Of a stretch of 64,000 bases of DNA, positions 8,856 to 18,006 are shown piece by piece (the first letter of the stretch is position 1; each line of letters opens with the position of its first letter). The notes beneath the pieces are model-generated. The model was not told the origin of the DNA. It worked only from the letters and a program-made list of their open reading frames with translations, and did not search any database. The stretch is from JAXMAZ01 sp046350115. Lineage in GTDB: Bacteria > Planctomycetota > Planctomycetia > Gemmatales > Gemmataceae. Position numbers and translations under genes: made by a program. Location: the NCBI GenBank assembly GCA_046350115.1, contig JAXMAZ010000034.1, positions 13,840 through 77,839 of the forward strand, given 5' to 3'.

Positions 8856-11008
8856 AGTAAACTGGGTCGTCCAGTATATAATCCGTACTGGGCGCGAGTG
8901 ACTTGCTGATCTGTAAATCGCTTGGGAGCGGTCACTATATCTACTTTACCTTTGCCCTCTGCGACTGCAACGGTTCCTAGCATTATGTTCGTCTGGGGAA
9001 CCGGCAGCTCTTGTGCGGATTCGTCCTCAGCATGAATTCCGCTGTTCATGAGTGTATGAGCTATTTCATGAGGAAGAATAAACAACCAGGAGAAGTCGTT
9101 TGGCATGATGACGCTGTCTGCCTTTGATGGCGCAATTGCCTGTTTTTCATATATGGCCCTCGCAATCGCATTGCTCGGCTTTCCATCGTTCTGGGCTAAA
9201 TAGTTGACATAATACAACTCGACATCATCCTGACTGTCATTGCGTGGCGTTCTCAATTGAATCGTGCCCGCAGCATCCACAAGCAGGTCTAGCTCCTCTT
9301 GGGACATTGGCAGCATACCACCGACAGGGGCGCATTCGTCTGCGCGCGTCTGCAGGCCGTTGCCCAGATCAACGCCAGCAGGTGGGTCGATTGCGCGAAT
9401 CGCCGGGGAAGCCACCAGTCGAATTTGTGCCTGAGCCATTTGCTCGTTCGCACGCGTGATCTGCTCGCTCACCTGGGCGTTTGTGGCCACCGGATCGCCA
9501 GCAAGCCTCACAATTTTAGTATTTAGTTTTACAATATGTTTGATCGGAACATCGGCCGTATCCCGAATTGCCGCATTTCCGGCCGCCAGCACCTTGTACT
9601 CGGCGGTAACAACATCGGTCAGCCTGACAAGATGGGTGCGGTCATCGGGATTGTTATCTGTTACTCCGTCAACTTTGTGTTCGTCGTCCACCCGGTTGGA
9701 CATCAACATCAGGCTCTTGGACTCGAAGACGCCCGTGTCGTCGCCGGTCTCGGTCAGAGAAATGGTGCTGCCGGTATCGCTCGTTGTGAACAGCTTGACC
9801 GTCACCGCCTGCTTGCTATTGCTGTCCGAGTTTTTACTCGCGTCCGTAACGCGGACATAGTAGCGGTCGGGGTCCAGGTCGATAAAGTTGGCCTTTACAT
9901 TTACCTTCGGCTCGCCGGTCGGAAGCTGGCCGAGTTCAAAGGCGTTCTGCCACTTCGCAACCTTCAAATGATCTGCGTCTGCACGGCCAGCGTCCAAAAT
10001 CTGAACCTTCGCTACTCCCGGTCCTTTCACCTGCCCCTCGGCGATGGTCGGAATCATGCCCCCGCCCCCGGCCGCGGCCGGCAGGGGCACGATCGGCCGC
10101 GGGGCCGTCTTGAAGGTGAAGGTGGCGGTGTTGCCCGGCATCAGCCCGGAGGTCGGGTAGTAGAGCGTCACCCCCCAGCCGGGGGCGGTTTTCGACCCGT
10201 CCCACGCCGGGTAGAGCGACGTCTGCGCGTCGTACACCCCGGCCGCCGGGTCCGCCTCGATGCTGAAGCTCCGCATCCCCGAGTTGCTCTTGCCCGCGTG
10301 GTTGTTGATCGAGTTGTTCGTGACCACGTACTCCCACTGCCACACGTCCGGCGCGTACTCCCAGACGGTGTAATCGACCGTCGCCGTCTGGTAGAACTGA
10401 TCTCCCAGAGTGAACGTGTACGAGTCGATCACCGTCTCGCCGTTCTGCGGCCCGCTCAGGGCCGTCACCCCACCCCCGCCCACCGCCGGCGGGCCGCCCG
10501 TCCCCACCTGGTACGCGGCCACGTGCCACGACCGGTCGTTGTAATCCCAGTCCGGCGTCGTGTTGGTGAACCCGGCCAGGTCTTCGAGTTGGATCAGCCC
10601 GACCCCGCCGGCCGTCCGCACCACGAACGGCTTGTGGTGCGCGTCCGCCGTCCCGGCCGTGGTCGGCCCGAACGTCACCGTGCTGGACGCCTTGCCGACG
10701 GTCACGGTGATGGAACCGGTGAGCGCGGCCCGCACCGCCTCGGCGGCGGACGCGGCCTGGATCTGCACCCCGCCGCCGTCCGCCGTGGCCAGGCCGGACC
10801 GGTAGGCGAGGGCGCCGCTGTGCTTGGCCCCGGTGTCACCGAGTTCGCCCGCCGGCGGGCTGATCAGCCGGACGGCGAACAGTGACGGCGTATCCCGGGA
10901 CTCCAGTTCCACCAGGCTCAGCGGGCGGGGCCGGAGCTTCGGCTTCCGCTGCCCCCCGATCGGGGCGCCTGGCAGACGGTTCAGCAGTCGGGTGGCGAAC
11001 GGCGACAT
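8825..11008 (-). CDS. Secreted planctomycete protein with HExxH motif, 3' end truncated by IS5
   Basis: This 727-residue frame opens with a planctomycete export motif (SLVELESRDTPS, residues about 32-43). Residues about 50-330 form a beta-rich domain of high-GC codons. The distal half (nucleotides 8856 to about 10010) is clearly poorer in GC and contains NDFSWLFILPHEIAHTLMNSG. HEIAH followed by a downstream His (GIHAED) suggests a zinc peptidase, though the family is not certain. The last 10 or so residues and the stop come from the IS, so the native C-terminus is lost; the fragment at 7758-7975 is a candidate for it. It is probably extracellular. The GC step inside one ORF suggests domain fusion or transfer. 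Confidence 0.75.
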   Translation of the reverse strand: MSPFATRLLNRLPGAPIGGQRKPKLRPRPLSLVELESRDTPSLFAVRLISPPAGELGDTGAKHSGALAYRSGLATADGGGVQIQAASAAEAVRAALTGSITVTVGKASSTVTFGPTTAGTADAHHKPFVVRTAGGVGLIQLEDLAGFTNTTPDWDYNDRSWHVAAYQVGTGGPPAVGGGGVTALSGPQNGETVIDSYTFTLGDQFYQTATVDYTVWEYAPDVWQWEYVVTNNSINNHAGKSNSGMRSFSIEADPAAGVYDAQTSLYPAWDGSKTAPGWGVTLYYPTSGLMPGNTATFTFKTAPRPIVPLPAAAGGGGMIPTIAEGQVKGPGVAKVQILDAGRADADHLKVAKWQNAFELGQLPTGEPKVNVKANFIDLDPDRYYVRVTDASKNSDSNSKQAVTVKLFTTSDTGSTISLTETGDDTGVFESKSLMLMSNRVDDEHKVDGVTDNNPDDRTHLVRLTDVVTAEYKVLAAGNAAIRDTADVPIKHIVKLNTKIVRLAGDPVATNAQVSEQITRANEQMAQAQIRLVASPAIRAIDPPAGVDLGNGLQTRADECAPVGGMLPMSQEELDLLVDAAGTIQLRTPRNDSQDDVELYYVNYLAQNDGKPSNAIARAIYEKQAIAPSKADSVIMPNDFSWLFILPHEIAHTLMNSGIHAEDESAQELPVPQTNIMLGTVAVAEGKGKVDIVTAPKRFTDQQVTRAQYGLYTGRPSLLSRFHNHRLT

Positions 11009-11276
11009 GAAATCGACCCACTGATGGGCACAGTGGAACCGATCCGGGAGGCCGTGTCAATCTGGAACCAGGGCGGATGACACGGTTGGTCGCAATAGGT
11101 ACACCGGAGCGGAAAATCGCGTCAAACGAAAAGGCCGGCGTCCAGTCGCACCTACCCCCTTCTCAGCCGGCCGGCCCAGGCGGTACAATCGGGACACGCC
11201 GAACCGTTCGCCGGTCGCCCGGGTCGTTTCCCCCGCCCCGCTCGGGGCCACGGACGCCGCACGGAGGACCCGCCCG

Positions 11277-11966
11277 ATGCCCAGCCCGTTCCCCGGGATG
11301 GACCCGTTCCTGGAAACCCCGGCCGTCTGGCCGGCGTTCCACCACCAGCTCGTCGCCGCCCTGTACCAACTGCTCCTGCCCGGGCTGGTGGACCGCTACC
11401 GGTCCAAGGTCGGCACCCGGGCGTACACCACCGAGACTCCGCTGTTCACCTCCGTCATCCGGGAGGAGCACATCGAGGAGTTCGTCGAGATCCGCGGCCG
11501 CGGGGACGGCCGGCTGGTGACGCTGGTGGAGGTGGTGTGCCCGGCCAACCGCACCACCCCCGCCGGCCGGGCCGCCTACCTGGCCACCCGCGCCCAGGCG
11601 CTGGGCCAGCGGGCCGGGGTGGTCGAGATCGACCTGGTCACCCAGGGCGCCCCAACCCTGGACTTCAACCGGGACGGGCTGCCGCCGCACGACCACGCCG
11701 TCACCGTCACCCGGTCCACCGCCCCGGACCGGTACGAGATCTACACGTCCCCGGTCAGCAAGCGGCTGCCGAAGTTCAAGCTGCCGCTGGCGGCCGACGA
11801 CCGGGACACGGTGGTCGACCTGCAGGTGGCCTTCGCCCGGGCCTACGACCTGGGCAACTTCGCCGCCGTGCTCGACTACGCCGGCCCGCTCCCGGCCGAC
11901 TCCGGACTGTCCGCCGACGGCCGGGCGTGGGTGGCCGGTTGGCTCAAGCCGCCGCCCGGCCGGTAA
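11277..11966 (+). CDS. DUF4058 family protein
   Basis: This 229-residue protein starts MPSPFPGMDPFLE, the signature opening of DUF4058, a family abundant in cyanobacteria and planctomycetes. An acidic, PD-(D/E)xK-like core follows (FVEIRGRGDGRLVTLVEVVCPANR), in which the spaced E, E and basic residues recall nuclease-fold proteins. No function has been shown for the family as far as I know. The ATG at 11277 follows GGAGGACCCGCCCG, a good ribosome site. It has no signal peptide. It stands alone between a divergent secreted protein and the kinase at 12150. Confidence 0.9.
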   Translation: MPSPFPGMDPFLETPAVWPAFHHQLVAALYQLLLPGLVDRYRSKVGTRAYTTETPLFTSVIREEHIEEFVEIRGRGDGRLVTLVEVVCPANRTTPAGRAAYLATRAQALGQRAGVVEIDLVTQGAPTLDFNRDGLPPHDHAVTVTRSTAPDRYEIYTSPVSKRLPKFKLPLAADDRDTVVDLQVAFARAYDLGNFAAVLDYAGPLPADSGLSADGRAWVAGWLKPPPGR

Positions 11967-12149
11967 TGCCGGTCGGGCCGGGCCGGAAGGTTCGGCCGGC
12001 TGCGATCGGTGGTCGGGTCGGGGCAAACAATTCTGGCCGGGCAGGGCGCCTTTTCAGGACCGACACCAGTTCTTCCGGGACGCCGGCCGGGCCGTGAAAT
12101 AAAGTCAGAACATCCCCCGACCTCCCCATCCGGGTTGACGGCCACGGCC

Positions 12150-14435
12150 ATGACCGCCCCCCGCCCGGCCGTCTCCGACCCGCCCGATCGCGAGCTGGCC
12201 GCCGCCCTCCTGCGCCGGCTGCTCACCGTCGGGGTCATCCCCGCCGACGCCTGGGACGAACTCTCGGCCGAAGACCGCGACGCCCTGACCAGGCTGGCCG
12301 GCCTGGGCGAGCTGGCGGACGCCCTGGCCGCCCGCCGGCTGCTCACCCCGTACCAGGCCGGGCGGGTCCGGGCCGGGGCGGTGAACGGGCTGGTGCTGGG
12401 CAACTACCGGGTGCTGGAGAAGATCGGGTCCGGCGGGATGGGGCTGGTGTACCGGGCCGAGCACGTCAAGCTGAAGTCCCCGGCGGCGGTCAAGGCGCTG
12501 TTCGTGGACGGGGCGAAGAACCGGCGGGGGGTGGAACGGTTTTTCCTGGAGGTGCGGGCGGTCGCCAGCCTGCGGCACCCGAACATCGTGGCCGCCATCG
12601 ACGCCGGTGAGGAGCCGCACGCCGGCCCGGACGGCGGCCCGGTCCCGTACCTGGTGATGGAGTACGTGCCCGGCCGCAACCTGGACGACCTGGTCGCCCA
12701 CACCGGCCCGCTGTCAGCCGCCCGGGCGTGCCAGCACCTGCACCAGATCGCCGACGCCCTGACCGAGGCCCACCGGCACGGGCTGGTCCACCGGGACATC
12801 AAGCCGAGCAACATCATCGTCACCCCGGACGGGCAGGCCAAGCTGCTCGACTTCGGGGTGGCCCGGCTGCCGGCCGACGACCGGCTGACCCAGGACGGGG
12901 CGAAGCTCGGCACCGTCGGGTACATGGCCCCGGAGCAGCACCGCAACCCGCGGGACGTGGACGGCCGGGCGGACGTGTTCGGGCTGGCCGCCACCCTGTT
13001 CTTCGCCCTCACCGGCCGCGACCCGTTCACCCCGCCGGGCGGGTCGCTGGCCGCCGCCGGGCCGCCGGACCCCGGGCTGTACCGGGCGGACCTGCCGCCC
13101 GGGCTGGCGGCGGCGACGGCCCGGATGATGGCCCTGGACCCGGCCGCCCGGGTGCCGACCGCGGCCGCCGCCATGCGGGAGCTGGCCCCGTTCCTCGGGT
13201 GGGCCGCCCCGCCCCGGGCGACCGCCACCACCCCGCCCCCGGCCGTCCACGTCACCCCGCCGCCGGCGGCGTCGGGCGGCCGGCCGCCGGCCGCCGCGGC
13301 CGGCCCGCCGACCGCCCGGGTGGAGGTGCCCCGGGTGAAGACGTACCGGGTGCTGATCGTGGACGACGAGGAGCCGGTCCGGCGGGTGTGCCGGCTGGCC
13401 CTCCAGTCCGAGCCGGTGGTGTGCGACGAGGCGGACACCGGCCTCACCGCCGTCACCCGCGGGCTGAGCCAGCCGTACGACCTGGTACTCCTGGACATCG
13501 ACCTGCCCGGGCTGAACGGGGAGCTGGTCCTCCGCCGGCTGCGGCAGCAGCCGCTCACCCCGCACCAGAAGGTGATCATGCTGTCCGGCCGGGCGAGCGG
13601 GGACAGCCTGTCCCGCCTCCTGGCCGCGGGGGCGGACGACTACCTGACCAAGCCGTTCAGCGTCGTCCAGCTCCGGGCCCGGGTGAGCGCCGCCCTGCGG
13701 CTGACGGACGCCCAGGACCGGTCCGACCAGCTCACCCGGCAGTTGGCCGCGGCGAACGCCGAGCTGGAGCGGTCGCTGACGGCCAAGATGGGGGAGCTGG
13801 TCCACGCCCGGGGGGCGCTGGTGCTGGCCATGGCCAAGCTGGTCGAGCAGCGGTCGAGCGAGACCGGACCTCATCTCATCCGGCTGCAGCGGTACGTCCG
13901 GGTGCTCGGGCAGGCGGCGGCCGGCACCCCGGGGTTCGCCGCCCGGCTCGGGCCGGACTTCGTGGAGGCGGTCGAGTCGGCCGCCCCGCTGCACGACATC
14001 GGCAAGGTGGCCGTCCCGGACCACGTGCTGAACAAGCCCGGCCCGCTGACCCCGGACGAGCGGGGGCTGATGGAGGCCCACACCGTCGTCGGGGCGGACA
14101 CCCTGGCCGAGGTGAGCGCCCGGTACCCGTTCGCCACCGGGTTCTTCAGCACGGCGGTGGAGATCGCCCGGCACCACCACGAGAAGTGGGACGGGACCGG
14201 GTACCCGGACCGGCTGGCCGGGGAGGCGATCCCGCTGTCCGCCCGGCTGGTGGCGGTGGCGGACGTGTACGACGCCCTGCGGAGCCGGCGGGTGTACAAG
14301 CCGGCGTTCGCCCACGCGGAGGCGGTCGAGCAGATGTTGTGTCGCTCCCCCGGGCACTTCGACCCGGCCCTGTTGGACGTGTTCCGCCGGTGCCAGGACG
14401 GGTTCGACCGGGTGTTCCGGGAGACGACCGACTGA
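12150..14435 (+). CDS. Ser/Thr kinase - receiver - HD-GYP fusion protein
   Basis: This 761-residue signalling protein joins three modules. Residues about 85-350 are an intact Hanks-type kinase: GSGGMGLVYRA, VKAL lysine, HRDIKPSN at about 213, DFGV and APE. Residues about 395-515 are a response-regulator receiver with the phospho-Asp in LVLLDIDLPGLNG, the acidic pair IVDDEE and the lysine in YLTKPF. After a coiled-coil, residues about 545-750 are an HD-GYP phosphodiesterase with LHDIGKVAVPD and HHHEKWDGTGYPDRL, all metal ligands present, so cyclic di-GMP hydrolysis is expected. I start at ATG 12150; the frame is open from 12009. No membrane segment is visible. Inference: kinase and two-component inputs converge on c-di-GMP turnover. 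Confidence 0.93.
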   Translation: MTAPRPAVSDPPDRELAAALLRRLLTVGVIPADAWDELSAEDRDALTRLAGLGELADALAARRLLTPYQAGRVRAGAVNGLVLGNYRVLEKIGSGGMGLVYRAEHVKLKSPAAVKALFVDGAKNRRGVERFFLEVRAVASLRHPNIVAAIDAGEEPHAGPDGGPVPYLVMEYVPGRNLDDLVAHTGPLSAARACQHLHQIADALTEAHRHGLVHRDIKPSNIIVTPDGQAKLLDFGVARLPADDRLTQDGAKLGTVGYMAPEQHRNPRDVDGRADVFGLAATLFFALTGRDPFTPPGGSLAAAGPPDPGLYRADLPPGLAAATARMMALDPAARVPTAAAAMRELAPFLGWAAPPRATATTPPPAVHVTPPPAASGGRPPAAAAGPPTARVEVPRVKTYRVLIVDDEEPVRRVCRLALQSEPVVCDEADTGLTAVTRGLSQPYDLVLLDIDLPGLNGELVLRRLRQQPLTPHQKVIMLSGRASGDSLSRLLAAGADDYLTKPFSVVQLRARVSAALRLTDAQDRSDQLTRQLAAANAELERSLTAKMGELVHARGALVLAMAKLVEQRSSETGPHLIRLQRYVRVLGQAAAGTPGFAARLGPDFVEAVESAAPLHDIGKVAVPDHVLNKPGPLTPDERGLMEAHTVVGADTLAEVSARYPFATGFFSTAVEIARHHHEKWDGTGYPDRLAGEAIPLSARLVAVADVYDALRSRRVYKPAFAHAEAVEQMLCRSPGHFDPALLDVFRRCQDGFDRVFRETTD

Positions 14436-14440
14436 CCGGC

Positions 14441-14944
14441 TCAGCCGGCGGTAGGGCCGGCTGACAGCGGTCGGGTCGTGGACCCGTTAACGTGTGGCGT
14501 CGGACCGGCTGGAACCCGGATGATGTCCAGCCACTGCGCCCCGGGCGTGTTCGAGAAGTCCACGTCCAACCTGATTGGGTGCCCGTCGGCGACCCGGCTG
14601 ATAAATACCCGGCCGCCATAAAGTGGCGACTCGATCCCCATTTCCTGCGCCCCGAGTACGGCGAACCGGGGCATCAGCGGGCGAAAAATCCGGGTGACTC
14701 GTTCGGCCGTCGTCTCCAAGGTCGAAACCCCGTCGCTGAGCTCGAACGTGGCCGGCTCGTCCGGGCGATCCGGGGACGGGGCGACCTTTCGGATATGAAC
14801 CGCCGGCAGCTCGACGGCCAGATCGAGCAGCCGATCGGCCGCCCACACCAGAGCGCGGTCCGGTGGTCCCATGTCGAGGAACACTTGGAGTAGCCGTTCG
14901 GCGCCGTTCACAGTGGGGTGATCCGTTTGGGGATGCTCGGCCAC
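14441..14944 (-). CDS. Hypothetical protein, second gene of a two-gene unit
   Basis: This is a protein of up to 167 residues that I do not recognise. It is acidic, has no membrane segment, and contains two regular stretches (RLLQVFLDMGPPDRAL and ERVTRIFRPLMPRFAVLGAQ) and ends in a glycine/proline-rich tail. It has two possible GTG starts. The one at 14944 gives the longest frame. The one at 14911 overlaps the stop of the upstream gene as GTGA, a classical translational-coupling arrangement, and gives 156 residues. Either way it is co-transcribed with the ADP-ribosyltransferase-like gene. By position it could be its partner or immunity protein, but nothing in the sequence proves that. Confidence 0.65.
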   Translation of the reverse strand: MAEHPQTDHPTVNGAERLLQVFLDMGPPDRALVWAADRLLDLAVELPAVHIRKVAPSPDRPDEPATFELSDGVSTLETTAERVTRIFRPLMPRFAVLGAQEMGIESPLYGGRVFISRVADGHPIRLDVDFSNTPGAQWLDIIRVPAGPTPHVNGSTTRPLSAGPTAG

Positions 14945-15291
14945 ACCCGAAGAAGCTCTTCCAGCCCGACTCCGGGTTCAAACCGGACTTCGCCGCTGAG
15001 TGCCAGCCCGCCCCCGATGTCGTCCGCCAGGATGACACCAACGACCCAGGCCGGCACCTCGATTTCCAGTATGACCGGTCCACCCTCGGTTGGGAAGTTG
15101 GCAGCCTTCAGTCGGGCGTACTCCTCGGGGTGCCCCATTTGTCGGAGTTGGGGCTCGGCATAGGCCGTCGAGAAGTATTCCGCCCGGGGTCCGAAAGGCT
15201 CAGTGAAGTCCGGGTCCGGCCCGCCGGCCACGATCTGGTTCGCCCGCTGTCGTGTGGTGCCGTGGTGGAGCAGGACGGGCGGCGGACTCAC
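14908..15291 (-). CDS. Small ADP-ribosyltransferase-fold-like protein (putative)
   Basis: This 127-residue protein opens LLHHGTTRQRANQIVAGG, which resembles the first strand-helix unit of ART-fold proteins (HGT motif then an A..I..G helix, as in DUF3990 and toxin-type ARTs). YFSTAYAEPQL follows at the place of the second conserved YxS/T motif, and then VILEIEVPAWVVGVIL. A clear catalytic Glu is not certain. It starts at GTG 15291, with GGAG 9-13 bases upstream, and its stop overlaps a start codon of the next gene. It is divergent from the methyltransferase at 15367. It could be a toxin, a regulatory ART or an unrelated fold; the assignment is motif-based. Confidence 0.6.
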   Translation of the reverse strand: MSPPPVLLHHGTTRQRANQIVAGGPDPDFTEPFGPRAEYFSTAYAEPQLRQMGHPEEYARLKAANFPTEGGPVILEIEVPAWVVGVILADDIGGGLALSGEVRFEPGVGLEELLRVWPSIPKRITPL

Positions 15292-15366
15292 GGGCGACTA
15301 CTCCGGACGGTCGAAGCGGTATGATACCGGACACGACCGTCTACACCAGCTGACGACCCGCGATCA

Positions 15367-16491
15367 ATGCCCAACCCCCGCCGCCCCCGCGAAGCCCCGG
15401 CCGCCCCGCCGCTGTACGCCATGGTCCAGGCCGGGCTGGAGACGGTCGCCGCCGACGAGATCACCCGCGACCTCGGCGGCGAGGTCAAGAAGGTGTCCCG
15501 CGGCATCGTCGTCTTCAAGCTGGCCGAGGTGACGCCCGACCTGCTGAAGCTCCGCACCACCGAGGACGTGTACCTGCTCGCCTGGGGGTCGGACACCCTC
15601 ACCTACCGGCCGCCCGACCTGGCCAACTTCCGCAAGTGGACGGCCACCAAGCCGGACTGGCCGAACCTGTTCAAACTGCACCACGCGCTGCGGCCCAAGA
15701 CCAAGGGGAAGCCGACCGTCCACCTGGTCTGCCAGATGCAGGGGGAGCACGGGTACAAGCGGGCGGACGTCCGACACGCGATGGCCGAGGGATTGGCCAA
15801 GCACCTGCCCCCCGGCTGGCACCCGGCGGACGAGAACGCCTGGCTCGAAATCTGGCTGACCGTCCGCGGGCAGACGGCGGTGTGCGGGGTGCGGCTGTCC
15901 GACCGGACCATGCGGCACCGCACCTACAAGGAGGACCACGTCCTCGCGTCCCTGCGGCCGACGGTGGCGGCGGCGATGGTCCGCCTAGCCGGGGTCGGAC
16001 CGGGGATGACGGTGCTCGACCCGATGTGCGGGGCCGGCACCATCCTGGCCGAGACGATCGAGGTGGCCAAGCGCCGCCGCGGGGAGCGGGTGCGGGTGGT
16101 CGGCGGGGACATCGACCCGAACGCGGTGTTCGTCGCCGGCCAGAACCTGGACAACGTCGGCCCCGCGGACCTCGCCCGGTGGGACGCCCGGCGGCTGCCG
16201 CTGGCGGCCGGGTCGGTCGACCGGATCGTCTGCAATCCGCCGTTCGGCAAGCAGTTGGCCAGCGTCAATGAAGTGGGACCGCTGTACACGGCCGCGGCCG
16301 CCGAGTGGGACCGGGTGCTGCGGCCGGGCGGCCGGGCGGTGTTCCTGGTGATGGAGCAGGACGCCCTGCGGGCGCCGCTGCGGGCGCGGAACTGGACCCC
16401 GAGCCGGCAACTGCGGGTGCGGGTGCTCGGCCAGCCGGCGGTACTCAGCGTCTGGCAAAAGCCGGCGGTCGGCAGTACCATGCCGGGATAG
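15367..16491 (+). CDS. THUMP-domain RNA methyltransferase (Trm14/TrmN-like)
   Basis: This 374-residue protein has an N-terminal ferredoxin-like/THUMP RNA-binding region (residues about 15-170, starting YAMVQAGLETVAADE) followed by a Rossmann methyltransferase. The SAM motif is LDPMCGAGTILAE at about 218-230, the acidic loop is GGDIDPNAV, and the catalytic motif CNPPFGKQ (NPPY-like) is at about 290. This layout matches THUMP-containing guanosine-N2 methyltransferases (Trm14, TrmN, RlmL N-half), which modify tRNA or 23S rRNA. The target is not deducible from sequence alone. It is cytosolic and starts at ATG 15367. A palindromic repeat lies directly downstream. Confidence 0.9.
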   Translation: MPNPRRPREAPAAPPLYAMVQAGLETVAADEITRDLGGEVKKVSRGIVVFKLAEVTPDLLKLRTTEDVYLLAWGSDTLTYRPPDLANFRKWTATKPDWPNLFKLHHALRPKTKGKPTVHLVCQMQGEHGYKRADVRHAMAEGLAKHLPPGWHPADENAWLEIWLTVRGQTAVCGVRLSDRTMRHRTYKEDHVLASLRPTVAAAMVRLAGVGPGMTVLDPMCGAGTILAETIEVAKRRRGERVRVVGGDIDPNAVFVAGQNLDNVGPADLARWDARRLPLAAGSVDRIVCNPPFGKQLASVNEVGPLYTAAAAEWDRVLRPGGRAVFLVMEQDALRAPLRARNWTPSRQLRVRVLGQPAVLSVWQKPAVGSTMPG

Positions 16492-16505
16492 CCCGGCGGG
16501 CCGGT

Positions 16506-16607
16506 GGCCGTAGGGCGGTGCCGGGCTCTGCGAGGCCCGCCGTCTTGGGGCGCGGGCCGGTTGCCACGCCGGCGGGCCTCGCAGAGCCTCGGCACCGCCC
16601 TACGGCC
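16506..16607. repeat. Intergenic palindrome, GTAGGGCGGTGCCG family, about 100 bp
   Basis: Bases 16506-16542 and 16571-16607 are inverted copies (one single-base gap) around a 28-base loop. Ends and core (GTAGGGCGGTGCCG, then AGGCCCGCCG) match the perfect inverted repeat at 821-903. It lies between the methyltransferase stop and the zinc-ribbon gene and may act as a terminator, but it is a dispersed family and not gene-specific. Confidence 0.85.
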
Positions 16608-16652
16608 GTTGCCGTCCGTCCGGTCGCCCGGCGTCCGCCCGTGGGAGTGGTC

Positions 16653-17398
16653 ATGGCCCAGTACGTGTGCCCGGAGTGCGGGGCGAGGGTGAAGCTGGCG
16701 GACGACGCCGACCCGGGGCGGAAGGTCCGCTGCCCGGTGTGCAAGGCGGCGTTCGCCCCGGCCGCCCAGCCGGTGGCCGCCGCCCGACCGGCGACGGCCA
16801 AGCCGGTCGCCGCCAAGCCCGCCGCCCCGGCCCCGGCGGCCGCGCCACCGCCGCCCTGGACGACGACAACGACGTCGCCGCCTACGGGGTGATCAAGGAG
16901 TCCGAGGAAGAGCTGCGGCTGGCCGAGCTGAACAAGCCGAAGTTCACCGAGCTGAAGGACAAGTACAGACGGAGCGCCCGCGGCCCGGCCCAGGGGCTGC
17001 TGGTCATGCCGGTCAACCTGATGATCGCGGTCGGGTCGCTGACCGCCATCGTCGGGGTCGGGACGGTGATCGTCGGGCTGTGGCCGCTGGTGTTCAGCGA
17101 CGCCCCGCCGAGCGACGAGGAGATCGCCGAACAGTTGGTCATCATCTTCGGCGGGTTCGTCGCCCTCCTGTACGGGTCGCTGGTGTGCGTCGGGGCGAGC
17201 AAGATGCAGAGCCTGGAGTCCTACGCCTGGAGCATGATCGGGGCGGTGATGGCCATCCCGCTGCTGTTCGTCGGCGTCTTCGCCCTCATCACCCTGCGGG
17301 ACAAGCGGGTGCTGGCCGGGTTCGAGGAGGTGGAGGGGGCGGTCGACGACGAGGAAGATGAGGACGACGAGAAGGACGAAGACGACGAAGACGATTGA
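16653..17398 (+). CDS. MJ0042-type zinc-ribbon membrane protein with acidic tail (frame broken near 16853)
   Basis: From ATG 16653 the frame reads YVCPECGARVKLADDADPG and then RCPVCKAAF, a CxxC-CxxC zinc ribbon of the MJ0042 type common at planctomycete N-termini. An alanine/proline linker follows, and the frame then hits a stop at 16892. The -1 frame continues without interruption as LDDDNDVAAYGVIKESEEE, three transmembrane segments (around 17000-17090, 17130-17210 and 17220-17300) and an Asp/Glu tail ending at 17398. The gene reads as one protein of about 248 residues if one base is restored in the run ccaccgccgccctgg. Function is unknown; it is probably an inner-membrane protein with a cytosolic ribbon. 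Confidence 0.7.
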
Positions 17399-17448
17399 CT
17401 CACGGAACGCCCGCCCCCGACAATGGGTGGGCCAACGGGGCGCTGCCA

Positions 17449-18006
17449 ATGCCCGAGTCGTTGCCGACGGACACAGAGCTGCTCGCCCGCTTCCGGGCCG
17501 GGGACGACACCGCCCTGGGCGAGCTGTACGCCCGGTACGAGGGGCCGGTGTTCCGGTTCCTCCTCGGTTTCCTGAAAGATCACCACCTGGCCGAGGATGT
17601 CTTACAGGAGACGTTCGTCCAGGCGGTCCGGCACGCCGACCGGGTGGCCGGGGAGACGGTCCGCGGGTGGCTGTTCACCGTCGCCCACCAGCAGGCGGTG
17701 CTGGCCAAGCGGCGGTCCAAGCGGGTGCCGGCGGCGGCCGACCCGACCGTCCTGACGGACCTCCTGAACGACCCGACCGGCAGCCCGGACGCGGCGGTGG
17801 CCACGGCGGACGACCGACGGGTGTTCGGGGAACTGCTGGCCGAGCTGCCGGCCGCTCAGCGGGAGGTGATCCGGCTGCGGGTGGTCGAGGGGCTGCGGTT
17901 CCGGGAGGTGGCCGACCGACTCGGCTGCCCGCTGAACACCGCCCTGGGCCGGATGCACGACGGGTTGAAGGCGCTGCGTGTCTTGTGGGAGGCCCGCCAT
18001 GGCTGA
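17449..18006 (+). CDS. ECF-type RNA polymerase sigma factor
   Basis: This 185-residue sigma-70 family protein has region 2 in RYEGPVFRFLLGFLKD and HLAEDVLQETFVQAV (the -10 recognition helix with DxxQExF). Region 4 is in LPAAQREVIRLRVVEGLRFREVADRLG, a helix-turn-helix for the -35 element. No N-terminal region 1.1 or region 3 is present, as expected for extracytoplasmic-function sigmas. I start at ATG 17449; a TTG at 17395 would add 18 unlikely residues. Its stop overlaps the start of the next gene by 8 bases (ATGGCTGA), which couples it to its probable anti-sigma factor. Confidence 0.93.
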   Translation: MPESLPTDTELLARFRAGDDTALGELYARYEGPVFRFLLGFLKDHHLAEDVLQETFVQAVRHADRVAGETVRGWLFTVAHQQAVLAKRRSKRVPAAADPTVLTDLLNDPTGSPDAAVATADDRRVFGELLAELPAAQREVIRLRVVEGLRFREVADRLGCPLNTALGRMHDGLKALRVLWEARHG

